Below, in pieces: positions 47,781 to 57,308 of a DNA stretch of 64,000 bases (its first letter is position 1; every line of letters starts with the position of its first letter). The notes under the pieces were generated by a model. That model saw only the letters and a program-made list of their open reading frames with translations. It was not told the origin of the DNA and searched no databases. The translations under genes and the position numbers were made by a program. Source of the DNA: Sphingomonadales bacterium (lineage in GTDB: Bacteria; Pseudomonadota; Alphaproteobacteria; SMXS01); the NCBI GenBank assembly GCA_022844405.1, contig JALHLV010000006.1:62001-126000 (forward strand), written 5' to 3'.

Positions 47781-48679
47781 CCATCCTGGCCGGGTTTGCG
47801 GCGCGTCAGGAAGAATCCGACCAGGCCGCCGGCCAGGATGACGCCGACGCCCAGAACGATGACCAGGAGCATGTTCTTGCCATCCTCGCCTGTCGCACCG
47901 CTGTCATCCACGCCGGGCGTGAAGCCGGGAACAGCCGGAAGCGGTGTGGCGGGCGCGCCGCCATTCATGCTCACCAGGCTGGCCATGTCCCCCTTCAAGT
48001 CCGCGATCATGGCCGTGTACGTCTCGGCGCTCTCGTAGGGGCGGTAGATGTTCACCGTCACCACATAGCCGTTGATCAGCGTCATGCCGATGACGCAGGC
48101 GATGTTCTGAGCGACGTCGGCCATGGTCTGGCTCATCAACAGGCCGGAATAGATCGCCGCGTCGTCCTTCGCCAGAACACCGAGACTCTTGATCTGGCCC
48201 ATCTGGTAGCTGCCCTGCAGCGTCTGGTTGATGCGTTGCTCGATCGAGCCCTTCTGGACGTCCAGATAGGCCTGCAGGTCGGTGCCGGCGGCGGCCTTGC
48301 CCATCTCCTCGATGACCTGCGCACGGGTGTAACCGGCCGCTGAAACGACCTGGCCGCCGGAGAGCGGCAGCAGGACGATGGTCCACACGGTGATCGGCTG
48401 GGCGATGCCCTGGCGCATGCTGGCGAGGACGTTACAATCGATGAACAGCGCGAGCAGGTTGTTGGTGCCCACATACATCTGGTTCATGGTGGCGAAATAG
48501 GCGGCGTCGAACTGGTTCGCCGACGGCTCGATCACGCACTGGCCATCCGGGGCGTCCATTTCCATGCTGGTGCCGGGAACGATCTGGATGGTCGCGGCCG
48601 ACGCCGGCAGCGCCACGGCCATCGTCAGCGCACAGAATGCGCGGCCGGCCCATGACGTGAGGAATCGCGGCTTGCCCAT
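47777..48679 (-). CDS. Hypothetical secreted protein with C-terminal membrane anchor
   Basis: A 300-residue protein: N-terminal signal sequence (WAGRAFCALTMAVALPASAA), a periplasmic helical body, a Pro/Gly-rich linker, and a C-terminal helix (NMLLVIVLGVGVILAGGLVGFF) closed by RRKPGQ. It is thus held in the membrane with the body outside. No domain is recognised. GGAGGGG precedes the ATG at 48679. It stands alone on its strand, converging on the ABC operon. Confidence 0.75.
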   Translation of the reverse strand: MGKPRFLTSWAGRAFCALTMAVALPASAATIQIVPGTSMEMDAPDGQCVIEPSANQFDAAYFATMNQMYVGTNNLLALFIDCNVLASMRQGIAQPITVWTIVLLPLSGGQVVSAAGYTRAQVIEEMGKAAAGTDLQAYLDVQKGSIEQRINQTLQGSYQMGQIKSLGVLAKDDAAIYSGLLMSQTMADVAQNIACVIGMTLINGYVVTVNIYRPYESAETYTAMIADLKGDMASLVSMNGGAPATPLPAVPGFTPGVDDSGATGEDGKNMLLVIVLGVGVILAGGLVGFFLTRRKPGQDG

Positions 48680-48731
48680 GTCATTCCCCTCCTGAAACGC
48701 CCTGGAGGGAGTGTAGCACGCGGCCCGCGCG

Positions 48732-50456
48732 TCAGATATCCGCGTAGACGTGGGTCTCGGCCGCGGCGCCCGGATGGGTCACCGCGCCCTTCCAGGCCGG
48801 GCCGACGAGCTGGACGTACTTCCACAGCGCACCGGACTGGTAATCGTTGGCGCGCGGCGTCCACGACTTGCGGCGGGCGTCCAGCTCGGCATCGGACAGC
48901 TCCACGTCCAGCGTTCCGGCGTCGGCGTCGATATGAATGACGTCGCCGTCCCGCAGCAGCCCGATCGGGCCGCCCAGCGCCGCTTCCGGTCCCACATGGC
49001 CGATGCACAGGCCGCGCGTGCCGCCGGAGAAGCGGCCGTCGGTGACCAGCGCCACCTTGGAGCCCATGTCCTGGCCGACGATGGCGGCGGTGGTCGACAG
49101 CATCTCGCGCATGCCGGGGCCGCCCTTCGGCCCCTCGTAGCGGATGACGATGACGTCGCCCTCGCCATAGGCGCGGTTCTGCACCGCCTCGAACGCCGCT
49201 TCCTCGCCGTCGAAGCAGCGGGCACGGCCGGTGAACTTCAGGTTCTTCATGCCGGCGACCTTCACGATCGCCCCTTCCGGCGCCAGGTTGCCCGACAGGC
49301 CGACGACGCCGCCCGTGGGCGTGATCGGATTGGTGTAGGGGCGCATCACGTCCTGGTCGTCGTTCCAGCGCACGTCCTTCAGGTTCTCGGCGATGGTCTT
49401 GCCGGTAACCGTCATGCAGTCGCCGTGAATGAAGCCGCCGTCCAGCAGGGTCCGCAGCAGCATCTGGATGCCGCCCGCCTCCCACATGTCCTTGGCGACG
49501 TATTTGCCGCCGGGTTTCATGTCGGCCAGATAGGGCGTGCGCTTGAAGATCTCGGCCACGTCGTGCAGCGTGAACTCGATGCCCGCCTCGTGGGCGATGG
49601 CCGGCAGATGCAGGGCGCCATTGGTCGAGCCGCCGGTCGCCGCGATGACGACCGCCGCGTTCTCCAGCGATTTGCGGGTGACGATGTCGCGCGGGCGGAT
49701 GTTGCGGGCGAGCAGCTCCATCACCGCGACGCCGCTGTCATAGGCGAACTGGTCGCGGGATTCGTAGGGCGCCGGCGCGCCGGCCGAACCGGGCAGCGCC
49801 AGGCCCATGGCTTCCGAGACGCAGGCCATGGTGTTGGCGGTGAACTGGCCGCCGCACGAGCCTTCCGACGGGCAGGCGACGCATTCCAGCTTGAACAGCT
49901 CCTCGTCCGACAGGTTGCCGGCCGAATGCTGGCCGACCGCCTCGAACACGTCGACCACGGTCACGTCGCGGCCGTGGAACTTGCCGGGCAGGATGGAGCC
50001 GCCATACATGAACACCGACGGCACGTTGAGGCGGACCATGGCCATCATCAGGCCGGGCAGCGACTTGTCGCAGCCGGCGAATCCAACCAGCGCGTCGTAG
50101 CAGTGGCCGCGCATGGACAGCTCGACCGAATCGGCGATCAGGTCGCGGCTGGGCAGCGACGAGTACATGCCCGCATGACCCATGGCGATGCCGTCGGTGA
50201 CGGTGATGGTGGTGAACTCGCGCGGCGTGCCGCCGGCCGACCAGACGCCGTCCTTGGCGACCTTGGCCTGGCGCATCAGCGCCGTGTTGCAGGGCGCCGA
50301 TTCGTTCCAGGTGCTGACCACGCCGACGAGCGGCTGGTGGATCTGCTCGTCGTTCAGCCCCATGGCATAGTAGTAGGACCGGTGCGGCGCCCGCGACGGG
50401 CCTTCCGTCACATGGCGGCTGGGCAGCCTGGATTTGTCGAAACGGTGGGCGTCCAT
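48732..50456 (-). CDS. ilvD: Dihydroxy-acid dehydratase
   Basis: A 574-residue Fe-S dehydratase for branched-chain amino acid synthesis. The three cluster cysteines are seen in NESAPCNTAL, VGFAGCDKSLPG and CVACPSEGSCGG, and GTRGLCIGHVGPEA is the C-terminal signature. Length is normal. GGGAGAAC precedes the ATG at 50456; the longer frame to 50612 has no support. No other ilv gene is nearby. Members of the IlvD/Edd family can also act on sugar acids, but this sequence looks like a true DHAD. Confidence 0.93.
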   Translation of the reverse strand: MDAHRFDKSRLPSRHVTEGPSRAPHRSYYYAMGLNDEQIHQPLVGVVSTWNESAPCNTALMRQAKVAKDGVWSAGGTPREFTTITVTDGIAMGHAGMYSSLPSRDLIADSVELSMRGHCYDALVGFAGCDKSLPGLMMAMVRLNVPSVFMYGGSILPGKFHGRDVTVVDVFEAVGQHSAGNLSDEELFKLECVACPSEGSCGGQFTANTMACVSEAMGLALPGSAGAPAPYESRDQFAYDSGVAVMELLARNIRPRDIVTRKSLENAAVVIAATGGSTNGALHLPAIAHEAGIEFTLHDVAEIFKRTPYLADMKPGGKYVAKDMWEAGGIQMLLRTLLDGGFIHGDCMTVTGKTIAENLKDVRWNDDQDVMRPYTNPITPTGGVVGLSGNLAPEGAIVKVAGMKNLKFTGRARCFDGEEAAFEAVQNRAYGEGDVIVIRYEGPKGGPGMREMLSTTAAIVGQDMGSKVALVTDGRFSGGTRGLCIGHVGPEAALGGPIGLLRDGDVIHIDADAGTLDVELSDAELDARRKSWTPRANDYQSGALWKYVQLVGPAWKGAVTHPGAAAETHVYADI

Positions 50457-50633
50457 GTTGTTCTCCCGAGGTCTGGGCAGGGTTATAGCGGCGGCGTGCG
50501 TGGTGGCCAAGCGTGGATGCTTGGAGGCACCCACCCAACACTTGTCATCCCGGCGAAAGCCCATAGGCGTCATCTTAGGGCAGCGTGGACGATTGGCCTT
50601 GTCCTGAAGCAACCATCGGGGTGTTGGAAAAGC

Positions 50634-50733
50634 CCCCTCACCCTACCCTCTCCCACAAGGGGAGAGGGGCGATACCATTGATGACGTTGATACTTTCCCC
50701 TCTCCCCTTGTGGGAGAGGGTTAGGGTGAGGGG
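50634..50733. repeat. Long perfect-arm hairpin repeat
   Basis: Arms of 36 and 37 nt (50634-50669 and 50697-50733) differ by a single extra base and enclose a 27-nt loop. They are built from CCCCTCACCCT and CTCTCCCACAAGG blocks, a common dispersed repeat in proteobacteria. It lies in the 445-bp spacer between ilvD and valS, which otherwise holds a GTCATCCCGGCGAAAGCC fragment near 50541 and no gene. Confidence 0.75.
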
Positions 50734-50901
50734 TTGCCGCGAAGCGGCTCTTCTCGCCGATCACGGGGATTTCGCCATTAAGTTTACGCCTGTGGGGAAA
50801 GCCGGGCCCCAGCCCCTTGTTTCAGCAGATACGCCTTACGAGGCAGGGCTCCACTAGCGTCGGGGATGACAATATTTTTATCTTTCAATCAGTTGGAGCG
50901 T

Positions 50902-53559
50902 CTACGCCAATGCGTCGAGACGGGCGATGGCCTCGTTGAGGGTGCCGACGAGCTGGGCCATTTCCTCGCGCCGCTCGCGCTGTTCCTCGACCACGGCCTC
51001 GGGCGCCTTGGCGACGAAACCGGGATTGTTGAGGCGGCCGTCGAGGCTGGCCATCTCCTTGGTCGCCTTGTCGATTTCCTTGCGCAGGCGGGTCTTTTCC
51101 GCTCCGAAGTCGATCACGTCGGCGAGCAGCAGGCCCAGCGTGGCGTCGCCCACGGGAATCTGCACCGTGCCGCGCGGGAAGCCGGCGACGGTGTCGACCC
51201 GGTCGATGCGCGCCAGACGGGTGATGACCGGCTGCAGCACCGCGCCAACATCGGTCAGCATGGCGAACGCGCCCGCTTCCGAGCTCTGTACGGCGACGGC
51301 GATCTTGGCACCGGGTGGCACGTTCATCTCGGTGCGCACGGTGCGGACGCGGGTGATCAGGTCGATGACGCCCTCGATCTCGCGGCCCGACGCCGCATCG
51401 GCCAGGTCGGTGCGTGGCGCGGGCCAATCGGCCAGGATCAGCAGGCCATCATGGGTCTGGCGCCACAGGTGCTCGGTGATGAACGGCATGAACGGATGCA
51501 GCAGGCGCAGGATCTGCTCCATGGCCCACGCGGTGGTGCCGCGCGTCTCGGCCTTCACCGCGTCGTCGGTGCCGCCCAGCAGCGGCTTGGTGAATTCCAG
51601 GTACCAGTCGCAGAAGTCGCCCCAGACGAACTGGTAGAGCGCGCCCGCCGCCTCGTTGAAGCGGTAGGCTTCCAGCGCCTCGGTCACGGCGGCGGCGGTC
51701 GCGGCGACCCTGCCCGCCAACCAGCGGTTGACCGGCTGCCCGGCCGATGCCGGATCGAAGCCGGAGGCTTCCAGCGCATCGTTCATGCCGCAATAGCGGT
51801 AGGCGTTCCACAGCTTGGTGCCGAAGTTGCGGTAGCCTTCGACCCGCTGCTTCGACAGCTTGATGTCGCGGCCCTGCGCCGCCATGGCGGTCAGGGTGAA
51901 GCGCAGCGCGTCGGCGCCGTATTCGTCGATGAGCTGGAGCGGGTCGATGACGTTGCCCTTGGACTTCGACATCTTCTGGCCCTTCTCGTCGCGGACCAGC
52001 GCATGGATGTAGACCGTGTGGAACGGCACTTCCTGCATGAAATAGATGCCCGACATCATCATCCGGGCGACCCAGAAGAAGATGATGTCGAAGCCGGTGA
52101 CCAGCACGTCGGTCTGGTAGTGGCGCTTCAGCTCCGGCGTCTGCTCGGGCCAGCCCAGGGTCGAGAACGGCCAGAGCTGGGACGAGAACCAGGTGTCGAG
52201 CACGTCCTCGTCGCGCCTCAGCGGCTCGTCCCTGCCGTAGTGGGCGCGCGCCTCGACGGCGGCCTCTTCCTCGGTCAGGGCGACGAACACCTTGTTATCC
52301 GGGCCGTACCAAGCCGGGATCTGGTGACCCCACCAAAGCTGGCGCGAGATGCACCAGGGCTGGATGTTGCGCAGCCATTCGAAATAGGTCTTTTCCCAGT
52401 TGCGCGGCACGAACACGGTCTGGCCGCGCTCGACGGCCTCGATCGCCGGCTTGGCCAGCGTCGCCGCGTCCACATACCACTGGTCGGTCAGCCACGGCTC
52501 GATGATCACGCCGCTGCGGTCGCCGTGCGGCACCGAATGAACGTGGTCATCGATCTTCTCGACCAGGCCGAGCGCGTCCAGGTCCTCGACCACTTTCATG
52601 CGCGCCTTGAAGCGCTCCATGCCGCGATAGGTCTCGGGGACGTTCTCGTTGAGGCGCGCGCAGGCGTCGAGGATGTTGATCATCGGCAGGCCGTGGCGGC
52701 GGCCAACCTCGAAATCGTTGAAGTCGTGGGCCGGCGTGATCTTGACCGCGCCCGAGCCGGTTTCGGGATCGGCATAGCTATCGCCGACGATGGGGATCCG
52801 GCGGCCGGTGAGCGGCAGCTCGACCATCTTGCCGACCAGGTCCCTGTAGCGCTCGTCGTCCGGATGCACGGCGACGGCGGTGTCGCCCAGCATGGTCTCG
52901 GGCCGGGTGGTCGCGACGACGATGAACCGGCCCGGCTCGCCCGCGATCGGATAACGGAAGTGCCAGAGATGGCTCTTCATCTCCCGTGGCTCGACCTCCA
53001 GGTCGGAGATGGCGGTCAGCAGGTTGGGATCCCAGTTGACCAGCCGCTTGTCCTTGTAGATCAGGCCGGCGCGGTACCACTCGACGAACACCTTGAGCAC
53101 GGCCTCGCTGAGGCCCTCGTCCATGGTGAAGCGCTCGCGCGACCAGTCGCAGCTGGCGCCCAGCCGGCGGAGCTGGTTGATGATGGTGCCGCCGGATTTT
53201 TCCTTCCAGGTCCAGACCCGCTTGAGGAACTCGTCGCGGCCCATATCCTGGCGGCGGATGTTGCCCTGCTCGGCAAGCTGCCGCTCGACCACCATCTGGG
53301 TGGCGATGCCGGCATGGTCCGTGCCCGGCTGCCACAGCACGTCGCGGCCGCGCATGCGCTCGAAGCGCACCAGAACGTCCTGCAGCGTGTTGTTGAGCGC
53401 ATGGCCCATGTGCAGGCTGCCGGTGACGTTGGGCGGCGGGATGACGATGGTATAGGGCCTGGCGTCCGGACGCCTTCCGGCGGCGAACGCGCCGGCCTCC
53501 TCCCACAGGGCGTAGATTTCGGGTTCGACCTCGGCGGGCCGAAAGACTTTATCCTGCAT
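50902..53559 (-). CDS. valS: Valine-tRNA ligase
   Basis: An 885-residue class I synthetase. The HIGH-type motif is GSLHMGHALNNTLQD, the editing domain includes TTRPETMLGDTAV, and the KMSKS loop reads GQKMSKSKGNVIDPL. The C-terminal coiled coil (FGAEKTRLRKEIDKATKEM) is present. The ATG at 53559 is preferred over a GTG at 53568 that is too close to the GAGAAG site. popZ lies upstream in the same direction. Confidence 0.97.
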   Translation of the reverse strand: MQDKVFRPAEVEPEIYALWEEAGAFAAGRRPDARPYTIVIPPPNVTGSLHMGHALNNTLQDVLVRFERMRGRDVLWQPGTDHAGIATQMVVERQLAEQGNIRRQDMGRDEFLKRVWTWKEKSGGTIINQLRRLGASCDWSRERFTMDEGLSEAVLKVFVEWYRAGLIYKDKRLVNWDPNLLTAISDLEVEPREMKSHLWHFRYPIAGEPGRFIVVATTRPETMLGDTAVAVHPDDERYRDLVGKMVELPLTGRRIPIVGDSYADPETGSGAVKITPAHDFNDFEVGRRHGLPMINILDACARLNENVPETYRGMERFKARMKVVEDLDALGLVEKIDDHVHSVPHGDRSGVIIEPWLTDQWYVDAATLAKPAIEAVERGQTVFVPRNWEKTYFEWLRNIQPWCISRQLWWGHQIPAWYGPDNKVFVALTEEEAAVEARAHYGRDEPLRRDEDVLDTWFSSQLWPFSTLGWPEQTPELKRHYQTDVLVTGFDIIFFWVARMMMSGIYFMQEVPFHTVYIHALVRDEKGQKMSKSKGNVIDPLQLIDEYGADALRFTLTAMAAQGRDIKLSKQRVEGYRNFGTKLWNAYRYCGMNDALEASGFDPASAGQPVNRWLAGRVAATAAAVTEALEAYRFNEAAGALYQFVWGDFCDWYLEFTKPLLGGTDDAVKAETRGTTAWAMEQILRLLHPFMPFITEHLWRQTHDGLLILADWPAPRTDLADAASGREIEGVIDLITRVRTVRTEMNVPPGAKIAVAVQSSEAGAFAMLTDVGAVLQPVITRLARIDRVDTVAGFPRGTVQIPVGDATLGLLLADVIDFGAEKTRLRKEIDKATKEMASLDGRLNNPGFVAKAPEAVVEEQRERREEMAQLVGTLNEAIARLDALA

Positions 53560-53631
53560 CGCGGACACGCTTCTCGACAGAACTCGGATTCGGCCGGGGT
53601 TTTACCGGGAAACGGCCCGCGATTCCAGCGG

Positions 53632-54507
53632 TTAGCGGGCGAGCCGCCGGATTTCCGCCTGGACGATCTCCTCGACGACGCGGGGCAGGTTGGCGTCGAG
53701 CCATTCCTTCAGCAGCGGCTTCAGCATGGCGCGGACGACGCCTTCGAGCGTGTTGGCATCGCCGTCATAGCCCGAGATCAGAGTCTGGGCGAGCTGGCCG
53801 AACGCCGCGCTGGTCTTGACGGCGGCTTCGGGTGACAGGATCCGTTCCTTCGGGGCGTCCATGGATGAAACCTCTTCGTGCGGTGCATGGGCCATGCCGG
53901 CGGGCGCATCGGCCGGTTGGCCGGTGGTAGGCTCGACGACGCTGTCGTCCGGCTCGTCAAAGGTGGCCGTCCGGTCGACGACGGGCGGCGGCTCGTCAAG
54001 GAAGCGCGGGATATCGCCCAGGTCGGGCTCGCCATCCTCGCGCTCGACCAGGTCGGACACCAGGTTCAGGCCCACCGTGACAGGTTCCTGAGCCAGTGGC
54101 GCATTGTCGATCGGCCCCCACGACGGATCCTCGAGTTGCGCCGATTCCGCCGCGGTTTCGACGTGCGGAACGCTCTCCTCGATGGCGAACTCGGTTTCCA
54201 GATCGAGCGGCTCGTCCGCTAGGCCGTCCATGGGTTCGGTGATGTACTCCTCCGGCGGTCCATCCCAGGCGGGCGGTGTGTCGGATGGCGCCGTGCCTTC
54301 CCGAACGGTGACGCCATCCTCCGGCAGCTCGTCGATGAGATCGAGCACCTCGTCGTCGGCCGCTTGTTCCTCCGACGGCAGGCCGCCATCGCGGTCGCCG
54401 CGCGTGGCGTCCATGACATCCTGGTCCTGGGCGATCATCTTCCGGATCGACGCCAGGATGTCCTCCATGGACATCTCTTCCGCTGGCCTGTTGTCAGCTT
54501 TGCTCAT
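53632..54507 (-). CDS. popZ: Polar organizing protein PopZ (DUF2497)
   Basis: A 291-residue protein with the PopZ N-terminal helix MSMEDILASIRKMIAQDQ, a long acidic Pro-rich disordered middle, and a conserved C-terminal oligomerisation helix region (MLKPLLKEWLDANLPRVVEE). In Caulobacter PopZ forms a polar matrix that anchors the chromosome origin. The ATG at 54507 gives the standard short N-terminus. The tolC-popZ-valS order supports the call. Confidence 0.93.
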   Translation of the reverse strand: MSKADNRPAEEMSMEDILASIRKMIAQDQDVMDATRGDRDGGLPSEEQAADDEVLDLIDELPEDGVTVREGTAPSDTPPAWDGPPEEYITEPMDGLADEPLDLETEFAIEESVPHVETAAESAQLEDPSWGPIDNAPLAQEPVTVGLNLVSDLVEREDGEPDLGDIPRFLDEPPPVVDRTATFDEPDDSVVEPTTGQPADAPAGMAHAPHEEVSSMDAPKERILSPEAAVKTSAAFGQLAQTLISGYDGDANTLEGVVRAMLKPLLKEWLDANLPRVVEEIVQAEIRRLAR

Positions 54508-54652
54508 GATCGATCTCGTGGACGACTGATACCCCAGCGCGTGCCCACACACTATACGCCCGGATAGCGCCGGCTGGAACGGAAAACATTAAAAATCCTT
54601 AGTTTTCAGTGCTTATCGCACAACTCTAAGTCTTACGATGAAGTTCAGGGGC

Positions 54653-56014
54653 TTACTCGCCCGTACCCCAGCCAAACCAGCTGCCGGTGGCATGATCGTA
54701 GTAGTCTACCGGATCGTAACGCTCGACCGGCAGGTTCAGCGCCTCGGCGGTGGCCCGGCCCATGGCCGACAGCAACTGGAACGATGCCACGTACTCCTCG
54801 CGCCGCGCGCGGACCAGCTCCACTTCCGCGTCGAGCGCTTCCTGTTCCGCGTCGAGGACGTCCAGGGTCGTCCGGGAGCCCACTTCCTGCTCCTGACGCA
54901 CGCCCTCCAGCGCGATCCGGTTGGCTTCCACCTGGGCCTTGCTCGACACGATGATGTCCCGGGCGGCGCGCAGCCGTTCCCAGGCGATGCTGACCGCCTC
55001 GCGGACCTGCCGTTCAGTTTCGACCGCCTGCATGCGGCGCTGGGAATTCACCTGCTTGGCCTGGCGGATGCGCGAGCTGGTCACGCCCGCGGCGTAAATC
55101 GGCACCCTCGCCTTGGCCATGATGCTGGTGGTGCCGGCGGAGAAGCCGCTGACGAACTGGTCTTCCTGATAGTCATACTGCGCGACGATGCTGAATTCCG
55201 GGCCGAGCTCGGACTTGGCGGTGCTGATCGCCTGGCGCGCCGCCTCTTCCTCCAGCCTGGCGGCTTTCAGCTCGGGATTGTCCGACAGCGCGATCTCGGT
55301 GGCACGCGCCTCGGAGTCGGGAAGGACGCCCATGGGCGCCGGCTGTTCCAGACTGCCCGGCGCGTTGCCGACGACACGCGCATAGGCGGCGCGGCTTGCC
55401 GTCAGGTCGGCTTCGGCGGCGGTACGGCTGGAAATGGCGCCCGACTTGCGGGCCTCGGACTGGGCCACGTCGGTGCGGGTGATCTCGCCCACCTCGAAGC
55501 GGTCGCGCGATGCACCTAGTTGCCGGTCGAGCACCTGCACGTTGTTGCGGCGCAACTCCAGCACCGCCTCGTCGCGGAGCACATCCATGTAGGCGGCCAC
55601 CGTGTTCAGCAGCACGTCCTGCTCGGTCGCCGTCAGGCCGCTGCGGGCCGCCTCGACCCTGGTCTTTGATTCCCTGACCGCGTTGTAGGTCCGGAAGCTG
55701 CGGAACACCGGCTGTTCCACCCCGACCGAGGCCGAGAGTGGCGTCAGGGTCGATTTGCCGCCGGTCGGGGAAAAGAAGTTGCGGCTGCGCTCCTTGGCGA
55801 TGGTGGCCTGGCCGCTGACCGTCGGACGATAACCCGACAGCGCCTGGGAGACGTTCTCGTCCCCGGCCCGCACGCCGGCGCGCTCGGCTTCGAGGATCGG
55901 GTTGTTCTGGTAAGCCGTGGCGAGCGCTTCCTTCAGCGTCTCGGCCTGCGCGGGCGCCGCGCCCAGCGCGATGGCGGCAACGCCCAGGGCAAGCCGCTTC
56001 GTCAATCCAGCCAT
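54653..56014 (-). CDS. tolC: TolC family outer membrane efflux protein
   Basis: A 453-residue outer membrane channel. A signal peptide (GLTKRLALGVAAIALGAAPA) precedes two repeats of long helices: ETLKEALATAYQNNPIL and SGYRPTVSGQ in the first, and LSDNPELKAARLEEEAARQ with ERLRAARDIIVSSKAQVEAN in the second. It forms the exit duct for type I secretion and drug efflux; no inner-membrane partner is in the window. The ATG at 56014 begins the signal peptide. Confidence 0.94.
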   Translation of the reverse strand: MAGLTKRLALGVAAIALGAAPAQAETLKEALATAYQNNPILEAERAGVRAGDENVSQALSGYRPTVSGQATIAKERSRNFFSPTGGKSTLTPLSASVGVEQPVFRSFRTYNAVRESKTRVEAARSGLTATEQDVLLNTVAAYMDVLRDEAVLELRRNNVQVLDRQLGASRDRFEVGEITRTDVAQSEARKSGAISSRTAAEADLTASRAAYARVVGNAPGSLEQPAPMGVLPDSEARATEIALSDNPELKAARLEEEAARQAISTAKSELGPEFSIVAQYDYQEDQFVSGFSAGTTSIMAKARVPIYAAGVTSSRIRQAKQVNSQRRMQAVETERQVREAVSIAWERLRAARDIIVSSKAQVEANRIALEGVRQEQEVGSRTTLDVLDAEQEALDAEVELVRARREEYVASFQLLSAMGRATAEALNLPVERYDPVDYYDHATGSWFGWGTGE

Positions 56015-56096
56015 CGTCAAATGACCCCACTCCTCATTGGCCCGCTTCGGTTCCCGCACGGGCTTCGTGCGATACCATACGAGGCCTTGGGCCCGG

Positions 56097-56750
56097 CTAA
56101 AACACAAAACCGGCTTCGCGGGCGAAACCGGGCAGCGGCGGCAGGCCGGCATCGAACAGCTGGCGGTGACCGATGACGCCGCCACTGCGGGTGTAAAGGG
56201 TCGCCTTGCCCATGCCGCGGCCGGCGAGCACGGCGACCAGCCGTCCGCCTTCGCCGAGCTGGTCGAGCAACGGCGCGGGAACCTCTTCGACCGACCCTTC
56301 CAGCACGATGACGTCATAAGGCGCCTGTGCCGGATAGCCGGCATTAAGCGGACCGGCGGTGACCGCGGCGTTCTCCACGCCGGTCGACGCCAGATTGGCC
56401 GACGCCTGGGCGGCGAGCGCGATGTCTTCCTCGACCGCGACGACGACGCCCGCGATCCGCGCCAGGACGGCGGTGGAATAGCCGGTGGCGCAGCCCACAT
56501 CGAGCACCGCGTCGGTCTTGCGGATCGCCGCCTCCTGCAGCATGCGGGCGAATACCATGGGCTCGATCACGTAGCGCCCCGGCGCGACCTGCACATCCTC
56601 GTCCACATAGGCCACGCCGCGCCGCGATTGCGGCAGAAACGCCTCCCGCGGCACCGCGCTCATGGCCTCGATCAGACGGGCGTCGGTCACCTTGTTGGGC
56701 AGCAGCTGGGAATCGACCATCTGCTTGCGCGCGGCTGCGTAGTCGGTCAT
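56097..56750 (-). CDS. PCM-family SAM-dependent methyltransferase, second copy
   Basis: A 217-residue protein of the protein-L-isoaspartate methyltransferase family with DSQLLPNKVTDARLIEAM, VPREAFLPQSRRGVAYVDED, and SAM motif VLDVGCATGYSTAVLA. It differs from the pcm at 30676-31308 in the substrate loop (APGRYVIEPMVFARMLQ replaces GQTISQPYVVAFMTQAL), so it may not repair isoaspartate. Its place upstream of tolC is conserved in alphaproteobacteria. Confidence 0.88.
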   Translation of the reverse strand: MTDYAAARKQMVDSQLLPNKVTDARLIEAMSAVPREAFLPQSRRGVAYVDEDVQVAPGRYVIEPMVFARMLQEAAIRKTDAVLDVGCATGYSTAVLARIAGVVVAVEEDIALAAQASANLASTGVENAAVTAGPLNAGYPAQAPYDVIVLEGSVEEVPAPLLDQLGEGGRLVAVLAGRGMGKATLYTRSGGVIGHRQLFDAGLPPLPGFAREAGFVF

Positions 56751-56900
56751 CGGCGGGTCCTGCTCAGGGGATGCGGTTCGGGCTGATGCCGCGCCGCATC
56801 GTCGGTTGCGCCGGATTTATATCGCCGGCGCCACGGGCTGACAATCATACGATTGTCGGGCCTGCCCTGCTCTGCTATAGACCCCGCCTGCACCACAGGC

Positions 56901-56974
56901 GGCGACGTGGCGGAGTGGTGACGCAGCGGACTGCAAATCCGTATACGCCGGTTCGATTCCGGCCGTCGCCTCCA
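56901..56974 (+). tRNA. tRNA-Cys (GCA)
   Basis: The cloverleaf is complete: acceptor GGCGACG pairs with CGTCGCC, the anticodon loop reads CTGCAAA (anticodon GCA), the T arm contains GGTTCGATTCC, and CCA is encoded at 56972-56974. Confidence 0.97.
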
Positions 56975-57084
56975 ATGCTTCTTCAAGGGCTAAATCCAGC
57001 GAAGGGGTAAAACGTGCTTTGCAAGCCGGTATGGCTTTGCTAAACACACGCCGCTCCGGGCACCACCCCGGAACTGACCACTGG

Positions 57085-57160
57085 TCCCCGGTAGCTCAGC
57101 TGGTAGAGCACGCGACTGTTAATCGCTAGGTCGTTGGTTCGAGTCCGACCCGGGGAGCCA
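57085..57160 (+). tRNA. tRNA-Asn (GTT)
   Basis: Acceptor TCCCCGG pairs with CCGGGGA, the D arm contains AGCTCAGCTGGTAGAGC, the anticodon loop is CTGTTAA (anticodon GTT), and the gene ends with encoded CCA. It is a target of queuosine modification (GUN anticodon), which links it to queA and tgt. Confidence 0.98.
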
Positions 57161-57169
57161 TTTCGAGAA

Positions 57170-57197
57170 GGGGCCGGCCGCAGGGCTGGCCCCTTTT
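57170..57197 (+). terminator. Rho-independent terminator after tRNA-Asn
   Basis: GGGGCCGGCC and GGCTGGCCCC form a GC stem followed by TTTTT, starting 10 bp after the tRNA-Asn 3' end. Confidence 0.85.
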
Positions 57198-57308
57198 TCG
57201 ATGTTGCAGGATGCTTACGTGCAGATACCCGCGCCCTTACACCCTATGCTGCCGTTGAGGAACTCCCAGGGCAGCAGTAGAAGTCCTGCGTTGATCGAGG
57301 TTGACGGG

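Noticed and set aside
50866-53835. 989-residue plus-strand open frame
   Set aside because: It is antisense to valS, with no ribosome-binding site and no recognisable motif.
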